Source: SAR324 cluster bacterium (GTDB lineage: Bacteria; SAR324; XYD2-FULL-50-16). Taken from it: a stretch of 24,855 bases of DNA. Location of the stretch: the NCBI GenBank assembly GCA_002401295.1, contig NVSR01000117.1, positions 1 to 24,855 on the forward strand, read 5' to 3'. A model generated the notes under the pieces. It saw only the letters and a program-made list of their open reading frames with translations, ran no database searches and was not told the DNA's origin. The position numbers and the translations under genes are program-made. Shown here one piece after another: positions 7,955 through 16,723 of this stretch (position 1 is its first letter; every line of letters begins with the position of its first letter).

Positions 7955-8965
7955 TTATTCAACAGTCCAGGTATCGCCGGAATCCAACAGCTCCTGCAGG
8001 TCACCTTGACCTTGCTTTGCTGTAATTTCAGCAATCTGCTCTGTATATGCTCCATCATAAGTAGGCTCTTCTACTTGACGGATCACACCCATAGGCATGG
8101 GGAATTTTCCTTCGCTCATCTGAGCCAGGAAGTAAGATTGTCCCTGACTGGATGAATTCTCATCATGGACCAGAATCTCGGATGCATCCACATCAGCAAC
8201 GTTGACAACCTTAGGGTCAAAACCGTCACGAACGATGGCTTTATCATTCTCTTTGCCGAAGATCATTGGCTGACCATCTTTTAGCATCAGTGTATTGTCT
8301 GCTTTTTCCTTGCCAACGTAGGGCTCATGACAACCATCGTTGAAGATAACACAGTTTTGCAGTACGTGAACAAAGGAGAATCCCTTGTGCTGGTAAGCCT
8401 TGTGCAATACTTCATTCAGGTGCTTAGGGTTGCGATCCGTAGAACGAGCAACGAAAGTAGCACCGGAAGAAAGTGCCATGGCAACAGGATCCATGGGTGC
8501 TTCCAACTTCCCGAAAGGAGAAGTCTTCGTGATTTGATCTCTCAAAGAGGTGGGAGAGTACTGTCCCTTGGTCAAGCCGTAGATACGGTTGTCCATCATG
8601 ATACAAACGATATCCAGGTTCCGTCGGATTGTATGGATGAAGTGGTTACCACCGATACTCATGCCATCACCGTCACCAAAAGCCACCCAAACACTGAGGT
8701 CCGGATTCTGGGTTTTTACACCTGTTGCAACGGCGAGAGCACGTCCGTGAATTGTATGGAAACCGTATGTGTCCATGTAGTAAGTGAAACGACTGGAACA
8801 ACCGATACCACTGACAAAAGTGATTTCTTCCGGGGGACGTCCGATTTCACTCAGTACCTTTTGAGTCTGAGATAAGATACTGAAATCACCACATCCGGAA
8901 CACCACTTCACTTCCTGGTTGGATACGAAATCCTTCTTAGTATATTTCTTCGCTTGTGTATTCAT
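7955..8965 (-). CDS. korB: 2-oxoacid:ferredoxin oxidoreductase beta subunit (KorB type)
   Basis: This thiamine-diphosphate subunit partners KorA in CoA-dependent oxidation of a 2-oxoacid, most likely 2-oxoglutarate, with ferredoxin as electron acceptor. Numbering from the ATG at 8965 (336 residues), Cys22 and Cys25 (WCSGCGDF), Cys56 (GIGCSS) and Cys205 (NCVIFND) match the [4Fe-4S] ligands of the family. The ThDP/Mg motif GDGDGMSIGGNH follows at about 97-108, closing with MMDNRIYG. I chose ATG 8965 because CTGGAG lies 9 nt upstream; an in-frame ATG at 8986 would add seven residues but has no ribosome-binding site. The C-terminal KorB domain is present. It forms an operon with korA and ends at a hairpin. 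The substrate is inferred from the two-subunit fused architecture. Confidence 0.93.
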   Translation of the reverse strand: MNTQAKKYTKKDFVSNQEVKWCSGCGDFSILSQTQKVLSEIGRPPEEITFVSGIGCSSRFTYYMDTYGFHTIHGRALAVATGVKTQNPDLSVWVAFGDGDGMSIGGNHFIHTIRRNLDIVCIMMDNRIYGLTKGQYSPTSLRDQITKTSPFGKLEAPMDPVAMALSSGATFVARSTDRNPKHLNEVLHKAYQHKGFSFVHVLQNCVIFNDGCHEPYVGKEKADNTLMLKDGQPMIFGKENDKAIVRDGFDPKVVNVADVDASEILVHDENSSSQGQSYFLAQMSEGKFPMPMGVIRQVEEPTYDGAYTEQIAEITAKQGQGDLQELLDSGDTWTVE

Positions 8966-8974
8966 TGTGAAATT

Positions 8975-8980
8975 CTCCAG
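8975..8980 (-). promoter_or_regulatory. Shine-Dalgarno sequence setting the korB start
   Basis: CTGGAG on the minus strand lies 9 nt before ATG 8965. It supports that start over the in-frame ATG at 8986, which lies only a few bases after the korA stop. Confidence 0.6.
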
Positions 8981-8989
8981 TGGCATTGG

Positions 8990-10837
8990 TTATAGCAATT
9001 CGTCAACAACGACAGCAATTTCGGCTTCCGTAAATGGCTTCCCTTGAATTTTTGTCAGTGCGATAGCCTTGTGTGCGTAAGTTGCTTGAATCATCTTATG
9101 CAATTGGCCTAAATTCATCTCGGCGATAACCACTGTCTTGAATTTTTTCATCACTTCCAAAGTATTCTTGGGGAATGGGCACAAGTGAGTGAAGTGGGCT
9201 TGAGAAACAGATTTGCCCTCAACTCTATACTTGTCCACACTGTTGCGAATAGCACCAAAAGTTGATCCCCAACCCATGATGAGGATGTCACCACCTTCTT
9301 GGTCTCCGTAGATTTCCAGCTCAGGAATGTCATTAGCGATTCCGTCTACTTTGGCCTGTCGAGTCCGTACCATGTAGTTGTGATTTTCCGGATCATGACT
9401 CACGCAACCAGTTTCCCTGTCTTTTTCCAAACTACCGATACGATGCGCCATTCCAGGAGTTCCCGGCTTGACCCAATCACGAGCCAAAGTTTTCGGATCT
9501 CGAGAGTAGGATTTGAAATTCTCAGGATCAGTTCGGTGCGTAGTTGTCAGGTCGGGCAGATCTTCTACACGAGGAATCTTGAACGCTTCTGAACCGTTAC
9601 CTAGATAACCATCAGTCAGTAAAAAGACTGGAGTCATGTATTTTAGAGCGAGACGACTCGCTTCGATGGCTTGATCAAAACAATCGGAAGGTGATTTGGC
9701 AGCTACGATTGGAATCGGTGCTTCACCGTTTCGACCATACATCGCTTGCAGTAAATCAGCTTGCTCTGTCTTGGTTGGTAAACCAGTAGAAGGACCACCA
9801 CGCTGTACGTTCACGATAACCATGGGGAGTTCCGTAATGACAGCCAAACCTAAGGCTTCAGACTTCAACGCAACACCAGGACCGGAAGTCGTGGTGACAG
9901 CGAAGGCACCAGCGTAGGCACCACCAAGAGTAGCGCAGATACCGGCAATTTCATCTTCACACTGAACAGTCTTTACACCAAATCTCTTGTATTTAACAAT
10001 TTCGTGCAGGATGTCTGTAGCCGGAGTAATTGGGTAACTTCCCAAAAACATTTTCAAGCCAGCTCGTTCTGATGCGGCAATAAGACCCAGAGCTGTTGCT
10101 TGATTTCCCGTTAAACTCTTGTAAGTTCCTTTTTTTACCGGAGCTTGAGGGACCTTAAATTGCGCTTGGAACATACTGGCATTCTGAGCATAGATCATCC
10201 CTTCCTTCAGGGTCTTGATATTTGCTTCAGCGATAGACGGCTTCTTAGCGAATTTTTTCTTCAGCCATTCCTCTGTATGAATACTTGGCTGGTCATAGAT
10301 CCAGAAAAGGATTCCCAAAGTAAAAAAGTTCTTACAGCGTTCTTTGGCTTTTTTAGGCATGTCAAAACCTTCCAGAGCTCGTAGAGTCTGAGAAGTAATG
10401 GGAGCCTGATAGGTCATTCTATTCAGTAACGCTTCATCAGATAAAGGGTCTACTGTGTAGCCTGCTTTCTGAATGTTTTTTTCGGTGAAAGCGTCTCTGT
10501 CGAGTAGGATAAAACCATCTCGTTTGACATCTTTAATGTTGACCTTCAAAGCAGCTGGATTCATCGCGATCAATACGTCGGGGTAATCCCCTGGAGTGTT
10601 GACTACTTTGTTACCAAACTGAATCTGGAAGCCACTAACACCGGAAACGGTTCCCGCTGGAGCTCGAATTTCGGAAGGGAAGTCGGGAAGTGTCATTACA
10701 TCATTCCCGGATTGAGCCGCAGTTCGTGTAAACTGATTTCCTGTGAGCTGCATACCATCACCGGAATCACCAGCGAAGCGAATGACCACTTGGCCAAGCT
10801 CTTGAAGTTCTAAAGTATTGCTGTTTACCTGGTTCAT
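8990..10837 (-). CDS. korA: 2-oxoacid:ferredoxin oxidoreductase alpha subunit with fused gamma domain (KorA type)
   Basis: The 615-residue subunit starts with a gamma domain (about 16-205: VVIRFAGDSGDGMQLTG, then LPDFPSEIRAPAGT). This is fused to the pyrimidine-binding alpha domain (about 243-615: NQATALG, SYPITPATDI at 267-276, E294 in QCEDEIAG, and QRGGPSTGLPTKTEQ at 345-359). This gamma-alpha fusion plus a separate beta is the KorAB layout. With KorB it makes or uses succinyl-CoA and reduced ferredoxin, replacing or supplementing 2-oxoglutarate dehydrogenase. I chose ATG 10837; the longest reading starts at TTG 10861 and adds eight residues with no better ribosome-binding site. No ferredoxin-like delta subunit is adjacent, so electrons must leave through a ferredoxin encoded elsewhere. 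Confidence 0.93.
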   Translation of the reverse strand: MNQVNSNTLELQELGQVVIRFAGDSGDGMQLTGNQFTRTAAQSGNDVMTLPDFPSEIRAPAGTVSGVSGFQIQFGNKVVNTPGDYPDVLIAMNPAALKVNIKDVKRDGFILLDRDAFTEKNIQKAGYTVDPLSDEALLNRMTYQAPITSQTLRALEGFDMPKKAKERCKNFFTLGILFWIYDQPSIHTEEWLKKKFAKKPSIAEANIKTLKEGMIYAQNASMFQAQFKVPQAPVKKGTYKSLTGNQATALGLIAASERAGLKMFLGSYPITPATDILHEIVKYKRFGVKTVQCEDEIAGICATLGGAYAGAFAVTTTSGPGVALKSEALGLAVITELPMVIVNVQRGGPSTGLPTKTEQADLLQAMYGRNGEAPIPIVAAKSPSDCFDQAIEASRLALKYMTPVFLLTDGYLGNGSEAFKIPRVEDLPDLTTTHRTDPENFKSYSRDPKTLARDWVKPGTPGMAHRIGSLEKDRETGCVSHDPENHNYMVRTRQAKVDGIANDIPELEIYGDQEGGDILIMGWGSTFGAIRNSVDKYRVEGKSVSQAHFTHLCPFPKNTLEVMKKFKTVVIAEMNLGQLHKMIQATYAHKAIALTKIQGKPFTEAEIAVVVDELL

Positions 10838-11471
10838 AGCTTTGTTCTCGTCAGATTTCAACAGATGTCATTTCAAGCAAAATGAGCTTCGATAATAAGG
10901 TCTTACCTCGCAGAGAGCTAAAATCTAGCCCTCACCTCGCTCTATAGGTCAAAGTGAAGTTGCTCTCTAATAACTTAATCCGCCAGAAACGACAAGCGTT
11001 TATATAACAGCATTATGGAAAAAGCTAATTTTAGATAACCCTAGTTCGATTTTACCCCATTAATCGGTTATTAAAGTTCGAGGTGATATCTTATCTATTG
11101 GGGATTTTGGGTTATTCTAGTACTGATTTGGAAGATGGGTCTAGAGGGTAAAAAAAAATGATAATGTAAAAAATATCACCAAGGCGCAAGTTGATTAATA
11201 GAGGTCTCTGTGATTAGAAAGGAAATAGAGATAAAAAACAGATGTTTTTTTTGAAACAGCGCAAAAAAGAGATAAAAATAGGCTTTTTTAGTATGGGAGA
11301 GCTGGCATCATCCAGATGAAAGATAAACTAAAGGGGGCAGGAACTATAAAAGATTTGACGGATTTCCCTGATAAAACCAATCTTAGGCTTGCACGAATTA
11401 CCCTATAGGTTGAACAACCACCTGTATTCCCAATTTTGGGACTGATGAATTTTAACCCCCTAGAATGAGTT
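10838..11471. other. Long divergent intergenic region between korA and lysS
   Basis: There is no convincing gene on either strand. The region is AT-rich, with A- and T-runs around 11151-11290. On the minus strand a TTGACC (10952-10947) stands 19 bp from TAGATT (10927-10922), a weak promoter candidate for korA. Near korA there are two GCGAGGT copies and inverted AGAGAGC arms. On the plus strand TTGACG (11355-11360) lacks a good -10 box. An A6CA-GA-TGT6 inverted repeat lies near 11235-11252. It probably holds the korAB and lysS promoters; a small RNA cannot be excluded. Confidence 0.5.
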
Positions 11472-13055
11472 ATGGCTAAAGTAGCTTGGCCTGTACAAGA
11501 GGCGAAAAGAATCCTGAAAGCCGCGAAAAGTGGCTCCAATAGTTTTGTTTTTGAAACTGGTTACGGTCCATCCGGACTACCGCATATTGGAACCTTTGCA
11601 GAGGTAGTGCGCACTTTATTCGTCATACAGGCGCTGCGAGCGCTCAAACCGGACGCGGAAATCAAACTGGTGGTTTTTTCTGATGATATGGATGGCTTGC
11701 GAAATTTGCCGGAAAATGTACCCAACCATGATTTGTTACGCCCTCATCTGGGAGCACCCCTTTCTACGATTCCCGATCCGTTTGGAGAAAAAGAGAGTTT
11801 TGCTGGCTATATGAACGGGCAACTCTGCCTGTTCCTGGATTCTTTCGGATTTGAGTATGAGTTTCACTCCTCAACGGAGTGTTATAAGGCTGGTGTTTTT
11901 GATGATGGCTTGAAGAAGATCATGGAAAACTATGATAAAATTCGAAACATCTTCACACAAACTATTTCAGAAGAAAAAAGAGCGGCTTGGAGTCCATTTT
12001 TTCCAATCTGTGAGTCTTGTGGGAAAATTTATTCCACCAGGGTAACTGACGTTGATTTAGAAAACTATCGGTTGAGTTATCATTGCGATCAGGATGGAAA
12101 GCTTTTCAAATCCTGTGGGCATCAGAGCACCGTGGATATCACTGGTGGTCATGTAAAGGTAGGCTGGAAAGTTGATTGGGCTCTGCGCTGGTATGTTTTA
12201 GGTGTTAATTACGAAATGTACGGTAAGGATTTGATGGAATCAGCTACGGTCAGTAGCAAAATCTGTCGTATCCTGGGTGGATCTGCTCCTGTTCCTTATA
12301 AGTACGAGCTCTTTCTTGATGAGAATGGAGCCAAAATTTCCAAGAAGATTGGAAATGGGCTCTCCATGGCACAATGGATGCGTTATGCTCCTTTCGAGGC
12401 TCTCCTGAACTTTCTGCTGGGTAATCCCAATAAAGCAAAAAAAATGGGCTTACCTCTCTTACCTCGACTGATCGATGAGTATTTACAGTTGCTGAGAACC
12501 CAGACCTCGAGTGAAGAAGATTCGCCCCTCTGGTTTCTTGCCCAAATCCAACACCAGGAACTGAAGGACGTCCCCGCAATTAGCAGCGAAATTGGTTTTT
12601 CCCTGCTCTATAACGTAGCTGATAGCCTGAGCATTAGTGATGCCAATCTCTTATATGACTATGCGGTTCGTTATGATTCTTCTGTAGAGCAAAGTGAAGA
12701 TTTTTTCCGAAAACTTTGTGGAAATGTGGTTTCTTTGGTTGAAGATCTACAAGGAGAACAATCTCCAAAAAATTTGAAGATCAACGAAGAGTTCTTGCCC
12801 TACTTGGTCCTGATTCATGAAAAATTAGAGACTGTTGAAGAGGACTCTTTTGATGGGAATGAGATGCAGAAATTCCTATTTGCTTTAGCGAAGGAAAATG
12901 AAATGAACCAGCGTGAATGGTTTGGTTTTCTTTATGCTGTGCTACTGGGGAAAGAGCAAGGACCTAAAATTGGTCCTTTCTTCGCTATCTTAGGAAAGCA
13001 AAAAGCCTTGACTCTTGTTCAAGGGGCCATCAAAGAATATGTGGCCAAGGCGTAG
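11472..13055 (+). CDS. lysS: Class I lysyl-tRNA synthetase
   Basis: This enzyme charges tRNA-Lys. The 527-residue protein carries class I signatures: PHIG (37-40) as the HIGH motif and KISKK (288-292) as the KMSKS motif. Between them lies a zinc-ribbon-like set, C180-x2-C183 and C205/C215. The stretch VVFSDDMDGLRNLPENVPN and the conserved GGHVKVGWKVDWALRW are typical of archaeal-type LysRS. There are no class II motifs. Class I LysRS is standard in Archaea and occurs in alphaproteobacteria, spirochetes and scattered other bacteria, so it is a useful lineage marker here. The start ATG 11472 fits the family N-terminus, with only a weak ATGAG upstream. It is transcribed away from korA; about 200 bp separate it from the next gene. 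Confidence 0.95.
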   Translation: MAKVAWPVQEAKRILKAAKSGSNSFVFETGYGPSGLPHIGTFAEVVRTLFVIQALRALKPDAEIKLVVFSDDMDGLRNLPENVPNHDLLRPHLGAPLSTIPDPFGEKESFAGYMNGQLCLFLDSFGFEYEFHSSTECYKAGVFDDGLKKIMENYDKIRNIFTQTISEEKRAAWSPFFPICESCGKIYSTRVTDVDLENYRLSYHCDQDGKLFKSCGHQSTVDITGGHVKVGWKVDWALRWYVLGVNYEMYGKDLMESATVSSKICRILGGSAPVPYKYELFLDENGAKISKKIGNGLSMAQWMRYAPFEALLNFLLGNPNKAKKMGLPLLPRLIDEYLQLLRTQTSSEEDSPLWFLAQIQHQELKDVPAISSEIGFSLLYNVADSLSISDANLLYDYAVRYDSSVEQSEDFFRKLCGNVVSLVEDLQGEQSPKNLKINEEFLPYLVLIHEKLETVEEDSFDGNEMQKFLFALAKENEMNQREWFGFLYAVLLGKEQGPKIGPFFAILGKQKALTLVQGAIKEYVAKA

Positions 13056-13122
13056 TAGGCGAATTCTTCTCATGTAGCTCCTGGAATAGAACCCTTTTTT
13101 ACTGCTTAAACCATGGTGATCA

Positions 13123-13162
13123 ACGGTCAATACATGGAGTATCGGAAAGCTTCGTTGACCGT
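13123..13162. repeat. Inverted repeat overlapping a candidate promoter
   Basis: ACGGTCAA (13123-13130) and TTGACCGT (13155-13162) are perfect 8-bp inverted arms 24 nt apart. The right arm contains the candidate -35 box of the downstream gene, so the pair could be a repressor site, or simply form a hairpin after lysS. Confidence 0.35.
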
Positions 13163-13183
13163 GAGGGTAAAATTTTCTAGAGT
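13155..13183 (+). promoter_or_regulatory. Candidate sigma-70 promoter for the MBL hydrolase
   Basis: TTGACC (13155-13160) is followed after exactly 17 bp by TAGAGT (13178-13183). That gives 5/6 and 4/6 matches to the consensus boxes, about 70 bp before the start codon at 13254. Confidence 0.4.
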
Positions 13184-13253
13184 TGCATGTTATATTTTTC
13201 AGATGAGTGCGAGACGTTCGCTACAGTGGGATGAACAATTAAAATAGAGGCTT

Positions 13254-13874
13254 ATGCTAGTACATACCCTTCCAGTTTCTCCTTTCATGATGAACTGCTA
13301 TATCGTAGCTTGTGAAAAAACAAAGGAGGCCGTGATTATTGATGCTGGTGATGAACCGGAACGAATAATGCAAGTTATTGAAAATGAAGGTTATCAGTTG
13401 AAGTTTTTGATCAATACTCATGGTCATGTGGACCACGTTTCCGGTGTAGCCGCCATCCGGAACAAGCAGCAGGTTCCCTTCTTGATGCATCAAGATGAGG
13501 ACTCCATCCTACGTTTTTTAGGCCAAAGCCAGGAAATGTATGGTTTTGGTGATGGCCTCATACCAGCAGTGGACGAGTATCTTGATCCAAAAAAAGAATA
13601 CTCCTTTGGGGAATTAACGATTGAGGTGATTCCCACTCCGGGACATACTCCTGGAGGTGTTTGTTTGTGGATTGGAGAGGAAATCTTCGTTGGCGATACC
13701 CTCTTCGCGGGTAGCATCGGCCGTACTGATTTGCCGGGAGGTTCGACAGAGACGTTATTGAACTCCATTAAGACGCAATTAATGACTTTAGACGAAAATC
13801 TAGTCGTCCATTGTGGTCATGGACCGGATACAACGATTGGAAATGAAAAACGAATGAATCCATTCCTAGTATAA
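13254..13874 (+). CDS. MBL-fold metallohydrolase, glyoxalase II-like (YcbL type)
   Basis: This 206-residue single-domain metallo-beta-lactamase-fold enzyme keeps all metal ligands: H56-x-H58-x-D60-H61 (NTHGHVDH), H131 (TPGHTPGG), D148 (VGDTLFAG) and H189 (HCGHG). The short length and the SIGRTDLPGG segment place it with the small YcbL-like group of hydroxyacylglutathione-hydrolase relatives. True glyoxalase II has an extra C-terminal substrate domain that is absent here. It probably hydrolyses a thioester; the real substrate is unknown. GAGG lies 4 nt before ATG 13254. It has its own candidate promoter and a possible terminator downstream, so it may be a single-gene unit. Confidence 0.9.
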   Translation: MLVHTLPVSPFMMNCYIVACEKTKEAVIIDAGDEPERIMQVIENEGYQLKFLINTHGHVDHVSGVAAIRNKQQVPFLMHQDEDSILRFLGQSQEMYGFGDGLIPAVDEYLDPKKEYSFGELTIEVIPTPGHTPGGVCLWIGEEIFVGDTLFAGSIGRTDLPGGSTETLLNSIKTQLMTLDENLVVHCGHGPDTTIGNEKRMNPFLV

Positions 13875-13893
13875 CTTGTAAGCGAAGTCTTCA

Positions 13894-13923
13894 AAGCAGC
13901 AGAGGACGTCACCACTGCTGTTT
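13894..13923 (+). terminator. Possible terminator after the MBL hydrolase
   Basis: AAGCAGCAG (13894-13902) pairs with CTGCTGTTT (13915-13923) around a 12-nt loop. A pyrimidine-rich stretch with T5 follows a few bases later, just before mraY. Confidence 0.4.
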
Positions 13924-13964
13924 CCTCACTTTTTGGCGCGTAATTAGTTTTTCAAAAGTTCCTC

Positions 13965-15224
13965 ATGCTTGCTGAGTTTCTCTATTATCTATTTCCCTAT
14001 CAGATCTTTGAATCCGTTTTTTTTCGTGGTGGGATGGTCTATTTGACCACTTATATCCTCATTAATTGGGTGATGCCGAAGGTGATCCGCCTATTTCGAA
14101 AAAAGGGTATTACCTCTGATTTTAAAAAAAATGAAGAAACGCCGGGCCCTTACCAGGGAGCGACCCCGATCATGGGAGGACTCGTTCTTGTACCGGCGAT
14201 TATTTTGTCCACTTTACTCTGGGCCTGGATGAACCAGTATACCTTAGCAATAGTACTGATTATGTTTGGTTTTGCTGTTGTTGGCGGAATCGATGATGGG
14301 GCTAAGGTTTTGCACAAACGCCGCGTGGAGTCTGGCCTGCAGGAGCGTAAATCCTATGCTGATAAGGCGGATGGTATCAGTGGACGAATTCGATTGTCTT
14401 TGCAGTTTGCTATTACTCTGAGTGTAATAGGTGGCATGTACTACTTTGGTGATGGCATTAGCAGTCAACTGCATGTCCCCATGGTTCCTATGAAAACGTG
14501 GTTTCCTGAGTTGAGTCTCTATCTCTTTATCCCATTAGTTACCATTATGATCGTGGGAGGGGCTAATGCGGTCAATTTGACGGATGGTCTGGATTCTCTG
14601 GTTACGGTACCCATCATGACTTGTGCTTTTTTTGTGGCTGCCGCCGCTTACATCGCGGGTGACTTGGAGTGGAGTGAACGCCTGAAAATCAGTTTTATTT
14701 CAGGTGAAATTAAAGAAGTGTCCATCATGGCGATAGCCATCATCGCAGCAGGCATTGCCTTTTTGAAATTTAATGCTCCACCTGCTTCCATTTATATGGG
14801 AGATATCGGTTCCCTGGGATTAGGTGCTGGAATTAGTACTATGTTTCTGTTTGCTAAGGCTGAATTATACCTACCTATCGTCGGTGGTATCTTTGTACTG
14901 GCAGCGATCAGCTCTATTATCCAAAGACTCTGGTTCAAAATCGCCCTGAAGAAAAAAGGACGGGCTTGGGCAGAAAAAAATCGATTCTTTTATCGGGCCC
15001 CTTATCATCACCATAGTCAGGAGTTGATCACCTACCGGGAGGAAGATCCCGAGGTAAAGTCAGTCTGGCATTATCTGCAGAATAAGATGGGCTGGAAGCA
15101 CATAGCGGATGAAGACAAATATTTGAGTAAAGAACAAGTCAATAATAAGGTAATCTGGGGGAGTCATTTACGTTCGATTTCCTTACTGGTGATTACCTTA
15201 ATCATCTATTTTAAAGTGCGTTAA
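13965..15224 (+). CDS. mraY: Phospho-N-acetylmuramoyl-pentapeptide transferase MraY
   Basis: This integral membrane enzyme transfers phospho-MurNAc-pentapeptide to undecaprenyl phosphate, giving lipid I. The family signatures are present: PIMGG (68-72), D110-D111 (GGIDDGAK), NAVNLTDGLD (201-210), MGDIGS (288-293, catalytic Asp 290) and the MraY-specific HHH (348-350) in APYHHHSQE. About ten hydrophobic segments are visible. At 419 residues it is about 60 longer than the E. coli enzyme. The extra length is partly after DDGAK (about 112-140), and mostly between HHH and the last helix (about 355-395, charged). MraY is usually in the division/cell-wall cluster; here it stands alone before serS. 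HHH and NLTDGLD argue against WecA. There is no strong ribosome-binding site. Confidence 0.9.
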   Translation: MLAEFLYYLFPYQIFESVFFRGGMVYLTTYILINWVMPKVIRLFRKKGITSDFKKNEETPGPYQGATPIMGGLVLVPAIILSTLLWAWMNQYTLAIVLIMFGFAVVGGIDDGAKVLHKRRVESGLQERKSYADKADGISGRIRLSLQFAITLSVIGGMYYFGDGISSQLHVPMVPMKTWFPELSLYLFIPLVTIMIVGGANAVNLTDGLDSLVTVPIMTCAFFVAAAAYIAGDLEWSERLKISFISGEIKEVSIMAIAIIAAGIAFLKFNAPPASIYMGDIGSLGLGAGISTMFLFAKAELYLPIVGGIFVLAAISSIIQRLWFKIALKKKGRAWAEKNRFFYRAPYHHHSQELITYREEDPEVKSVWHYLQNKMGWKHIADEDKYLSKEQVNNKVIWGSHLRSISLLVITLIIYFKVR

Positions 15225-15269
15225 TCATTGGTTGATGATCGAAAAATTTATTGAATTAGGAATACGTCA

Positions 15270-16547
15270 ATGCTTGATATAAAATTACTAAGAGAAAACC
15301 TGGATCTGGTTCGGACTTCCGTAACCAATCGTAAAGGGAATGTTGAACTCCAGATAATCCTGGACTTGGACGCGAAGCGTAGGGATCTGATCTTTGAATT
15401 GGACCAGATCAAAAAGCAAAGGAATGAAAATTCTGGAAAAATAGGTAAAGGGGCTGTCTCTGCTGAAGAAAAAAAGGAATTGATTCAGCTGACTCGGGAT
15501 ATGGGTGATAAAATTAAGTCGGGCAATGTCGAGTTAAAAGAAATTGAAGAAGAGATTTATCGCCGTATCCTGCCCATCCCCAATATACTGCATGAAAGTA
15601 CACCCGTGGGTAAGGATGAAGAGGATAACGTAGAAATTCGCAAATGGAAAGAAGTTGTGCCTTTTGATTTTCCTCCAAAGCACCACGCTGACTTGGGAGA
15701 AAAATTAGATATTTTAGACGTACCCCGAGGTGTGAAGATAGCTCAATCCCGCTTTACTTTAGTCAAAGGAGCAGGTGCACGTCTGGAAAGGGCTTTGATC
15801 AGTTTTATGCTGGACTTGCATACTCAAGAGCATGGCTATCAAGAAATGCTGCCTCCGCTGCTGGTGAATGCTAAGAGTATGACTGGTACCGGACAATTAC
15901 CGAAATTTGAAGAAGATCTCTTCAAGACTACGGATGGACTCTATTTAATTCCTTCCGCTGAAGTGCCTCTGACGAACATCTTTGCTGATGAAATCCTCAA
16001 GGAAGATCAATTGCCCCAATATGTCACAGCCTTCACTCCCTGCTTCCGTAGTGAAGCCGGATCCTATGGGCGGGATACAAAGGGATATATTCGACAGCAT
16101 CAGTTCAATAAAGTGGAATTAGTCAAGTTCGTTCACCCGGATTCTTCCTTTGAGGAATTGGAAAAATTAGTGAATAATGCAGAAGAAGTCCTGAAGCAAT
16201 TGGAACTGCCTTATCGAGTTCTTGAACTCTGTTCCGGAGATATTGGCTTTAGTGCGGCTAAATGTTATGACCTGGAAGTTTGGTTGCCTTCCGAGGGACA
16301 ATACCGGGAAATCTCCAGTTGTTCCAATTGTACTGACTTCCAAGCGAGGCGAGCAAATATTAAATTCAAACCAAAAGAAGGTGGAAAAGCACGTTTTGTT
16401 CACACTTTGAATGGTTCTGGATTAGCTGTGGGTCGGACTGTAGTGGCTATTTTAGAAAACTACCAGCAAGCTGATGGCAGTATAAAAATACCAAAAGTGT
16501 TAATTTCTTATATGGGGGGGTTGACAGAAATAAAGCTTCCTAGGTAG
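15270..16547 (+). CDS. serS: Seryl-tRNA synthetase
   Basis: This enzyme charges tRNA-Ser, and tRNA-Sec where present. The 425-residue protein has the N-terminal coiled-coil arm that grips the long variable arm of tRNA-Ser (about 27-100). The class II catalytic core contains the serine-binding IPSAEVPLTN (227-236), motif 2 from F259-R260 (FRSEAGSYGRDT) and motif 3 with R389 (GSGLAVGRTV). Length and motifs are those of standard bacterial SerRS. TAGGA lies 8 nt before ATG 15270. It lies 45 bp after mraY, and its stop is about 20 bp before the first of three serine tRNA genes, so synthetase and substrates are neighbours. Confidence 0.97.
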   Translation: MLDIKLLRENLDLVRTSVTNRKGNVELQIILDLDAKRRDLIFELDQIKKQRNENSGKIGKGAVSAEEKKELIQLTRDMGDKIKSGNVELKEIEEEIYRRILPIPNILHESTPVGKDEEDNVEIRKWKEVVPFDFPPKHHADLGEKLDILDVPRGVKIAQSRFTLVKGAGARLERALISFMLDLHTQEHGYQEMLPPLLVNAKSMTGTGQLPKFEEDLFKTTDGLYLIPSAEVPLTNIFADEILKEDQLPQYVTAFTPCFRSEAGSYGRDTKGYIRQHQFNKVELVKFVHPDSSFEELEKLVNNAEEVLKQLELPYRVLELCSGDIGFSAAKCYDLEVWLPSEGQYREISSCSNCTDFQARRANIKFKPKEGGKARFVHTLNGSGLAVGRTVVAILENYQQADGSIKIPKVLISYMGGLTEIKLPR

Positions 16548-16566
16548 AACTAGGCTTCATTGTTAC

Positions 16567-16652
16567 GGAGGGATGGGAGAGTGGTTGAATCCGGTGGTCT
16601 TGAAAACCATTAGACGCAAGTCTCGGGGGTTCGAATCCCCCTCCCTCTTCCA
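16567..16652 (+). tRNA. tRNA-Ser(UGA)
   Basis: The acceptor GGAGGGA pairs with TCCCTCT, with a G-U first pair. The anticodon loop CTTGAAA gives TGA. There is a long variable arm (AGAC-GCAA-GTCT), a T-arm GGGGG-TTCGAAT-CCCCC, and an encoded CCA. It reads UCN codons, mainly UCA. Confidence 0.95.
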
Positions 16653-16674
16653 ATGAAGCTCTCGGAGCTGTCGA

Positions 16675-16714
16675 CAATCATGAGTATCAGAGTGAACTCT
16701 GATATTGATGATTG
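16675..16714 (+). repeat. Hairpin in the tRNA spacer
   Basis: CAATCAT (16675-16681) pairs with ATGATTG (16708-16714). After a 3/3 internal loop, TATCAGAGT (16685-16693) pairs with ACTCTGATA (16696-16704). That gives 16 base pairs in a 40-nt element between two tRNA-Ser genes. It may be a processing signal or a small RNA. Confidence 0.6.
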
Positions 16715-16723
16715 GCGATGGTG

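Noticed and set aside
8327..8875. 182-residue open frame on the plus strand opposite korB
   Set aside because: It lies wholly antisense to a conserved ThDP enzyme with all motifs present, and its own translation shows no recognisable domain or ribosome-binding site.
11288..11539. 83-residue minus-strand frame before and into lysS
   Set aside because: It overlaps the lysS start antisense and has a composition like non-coding translation, with no motif.
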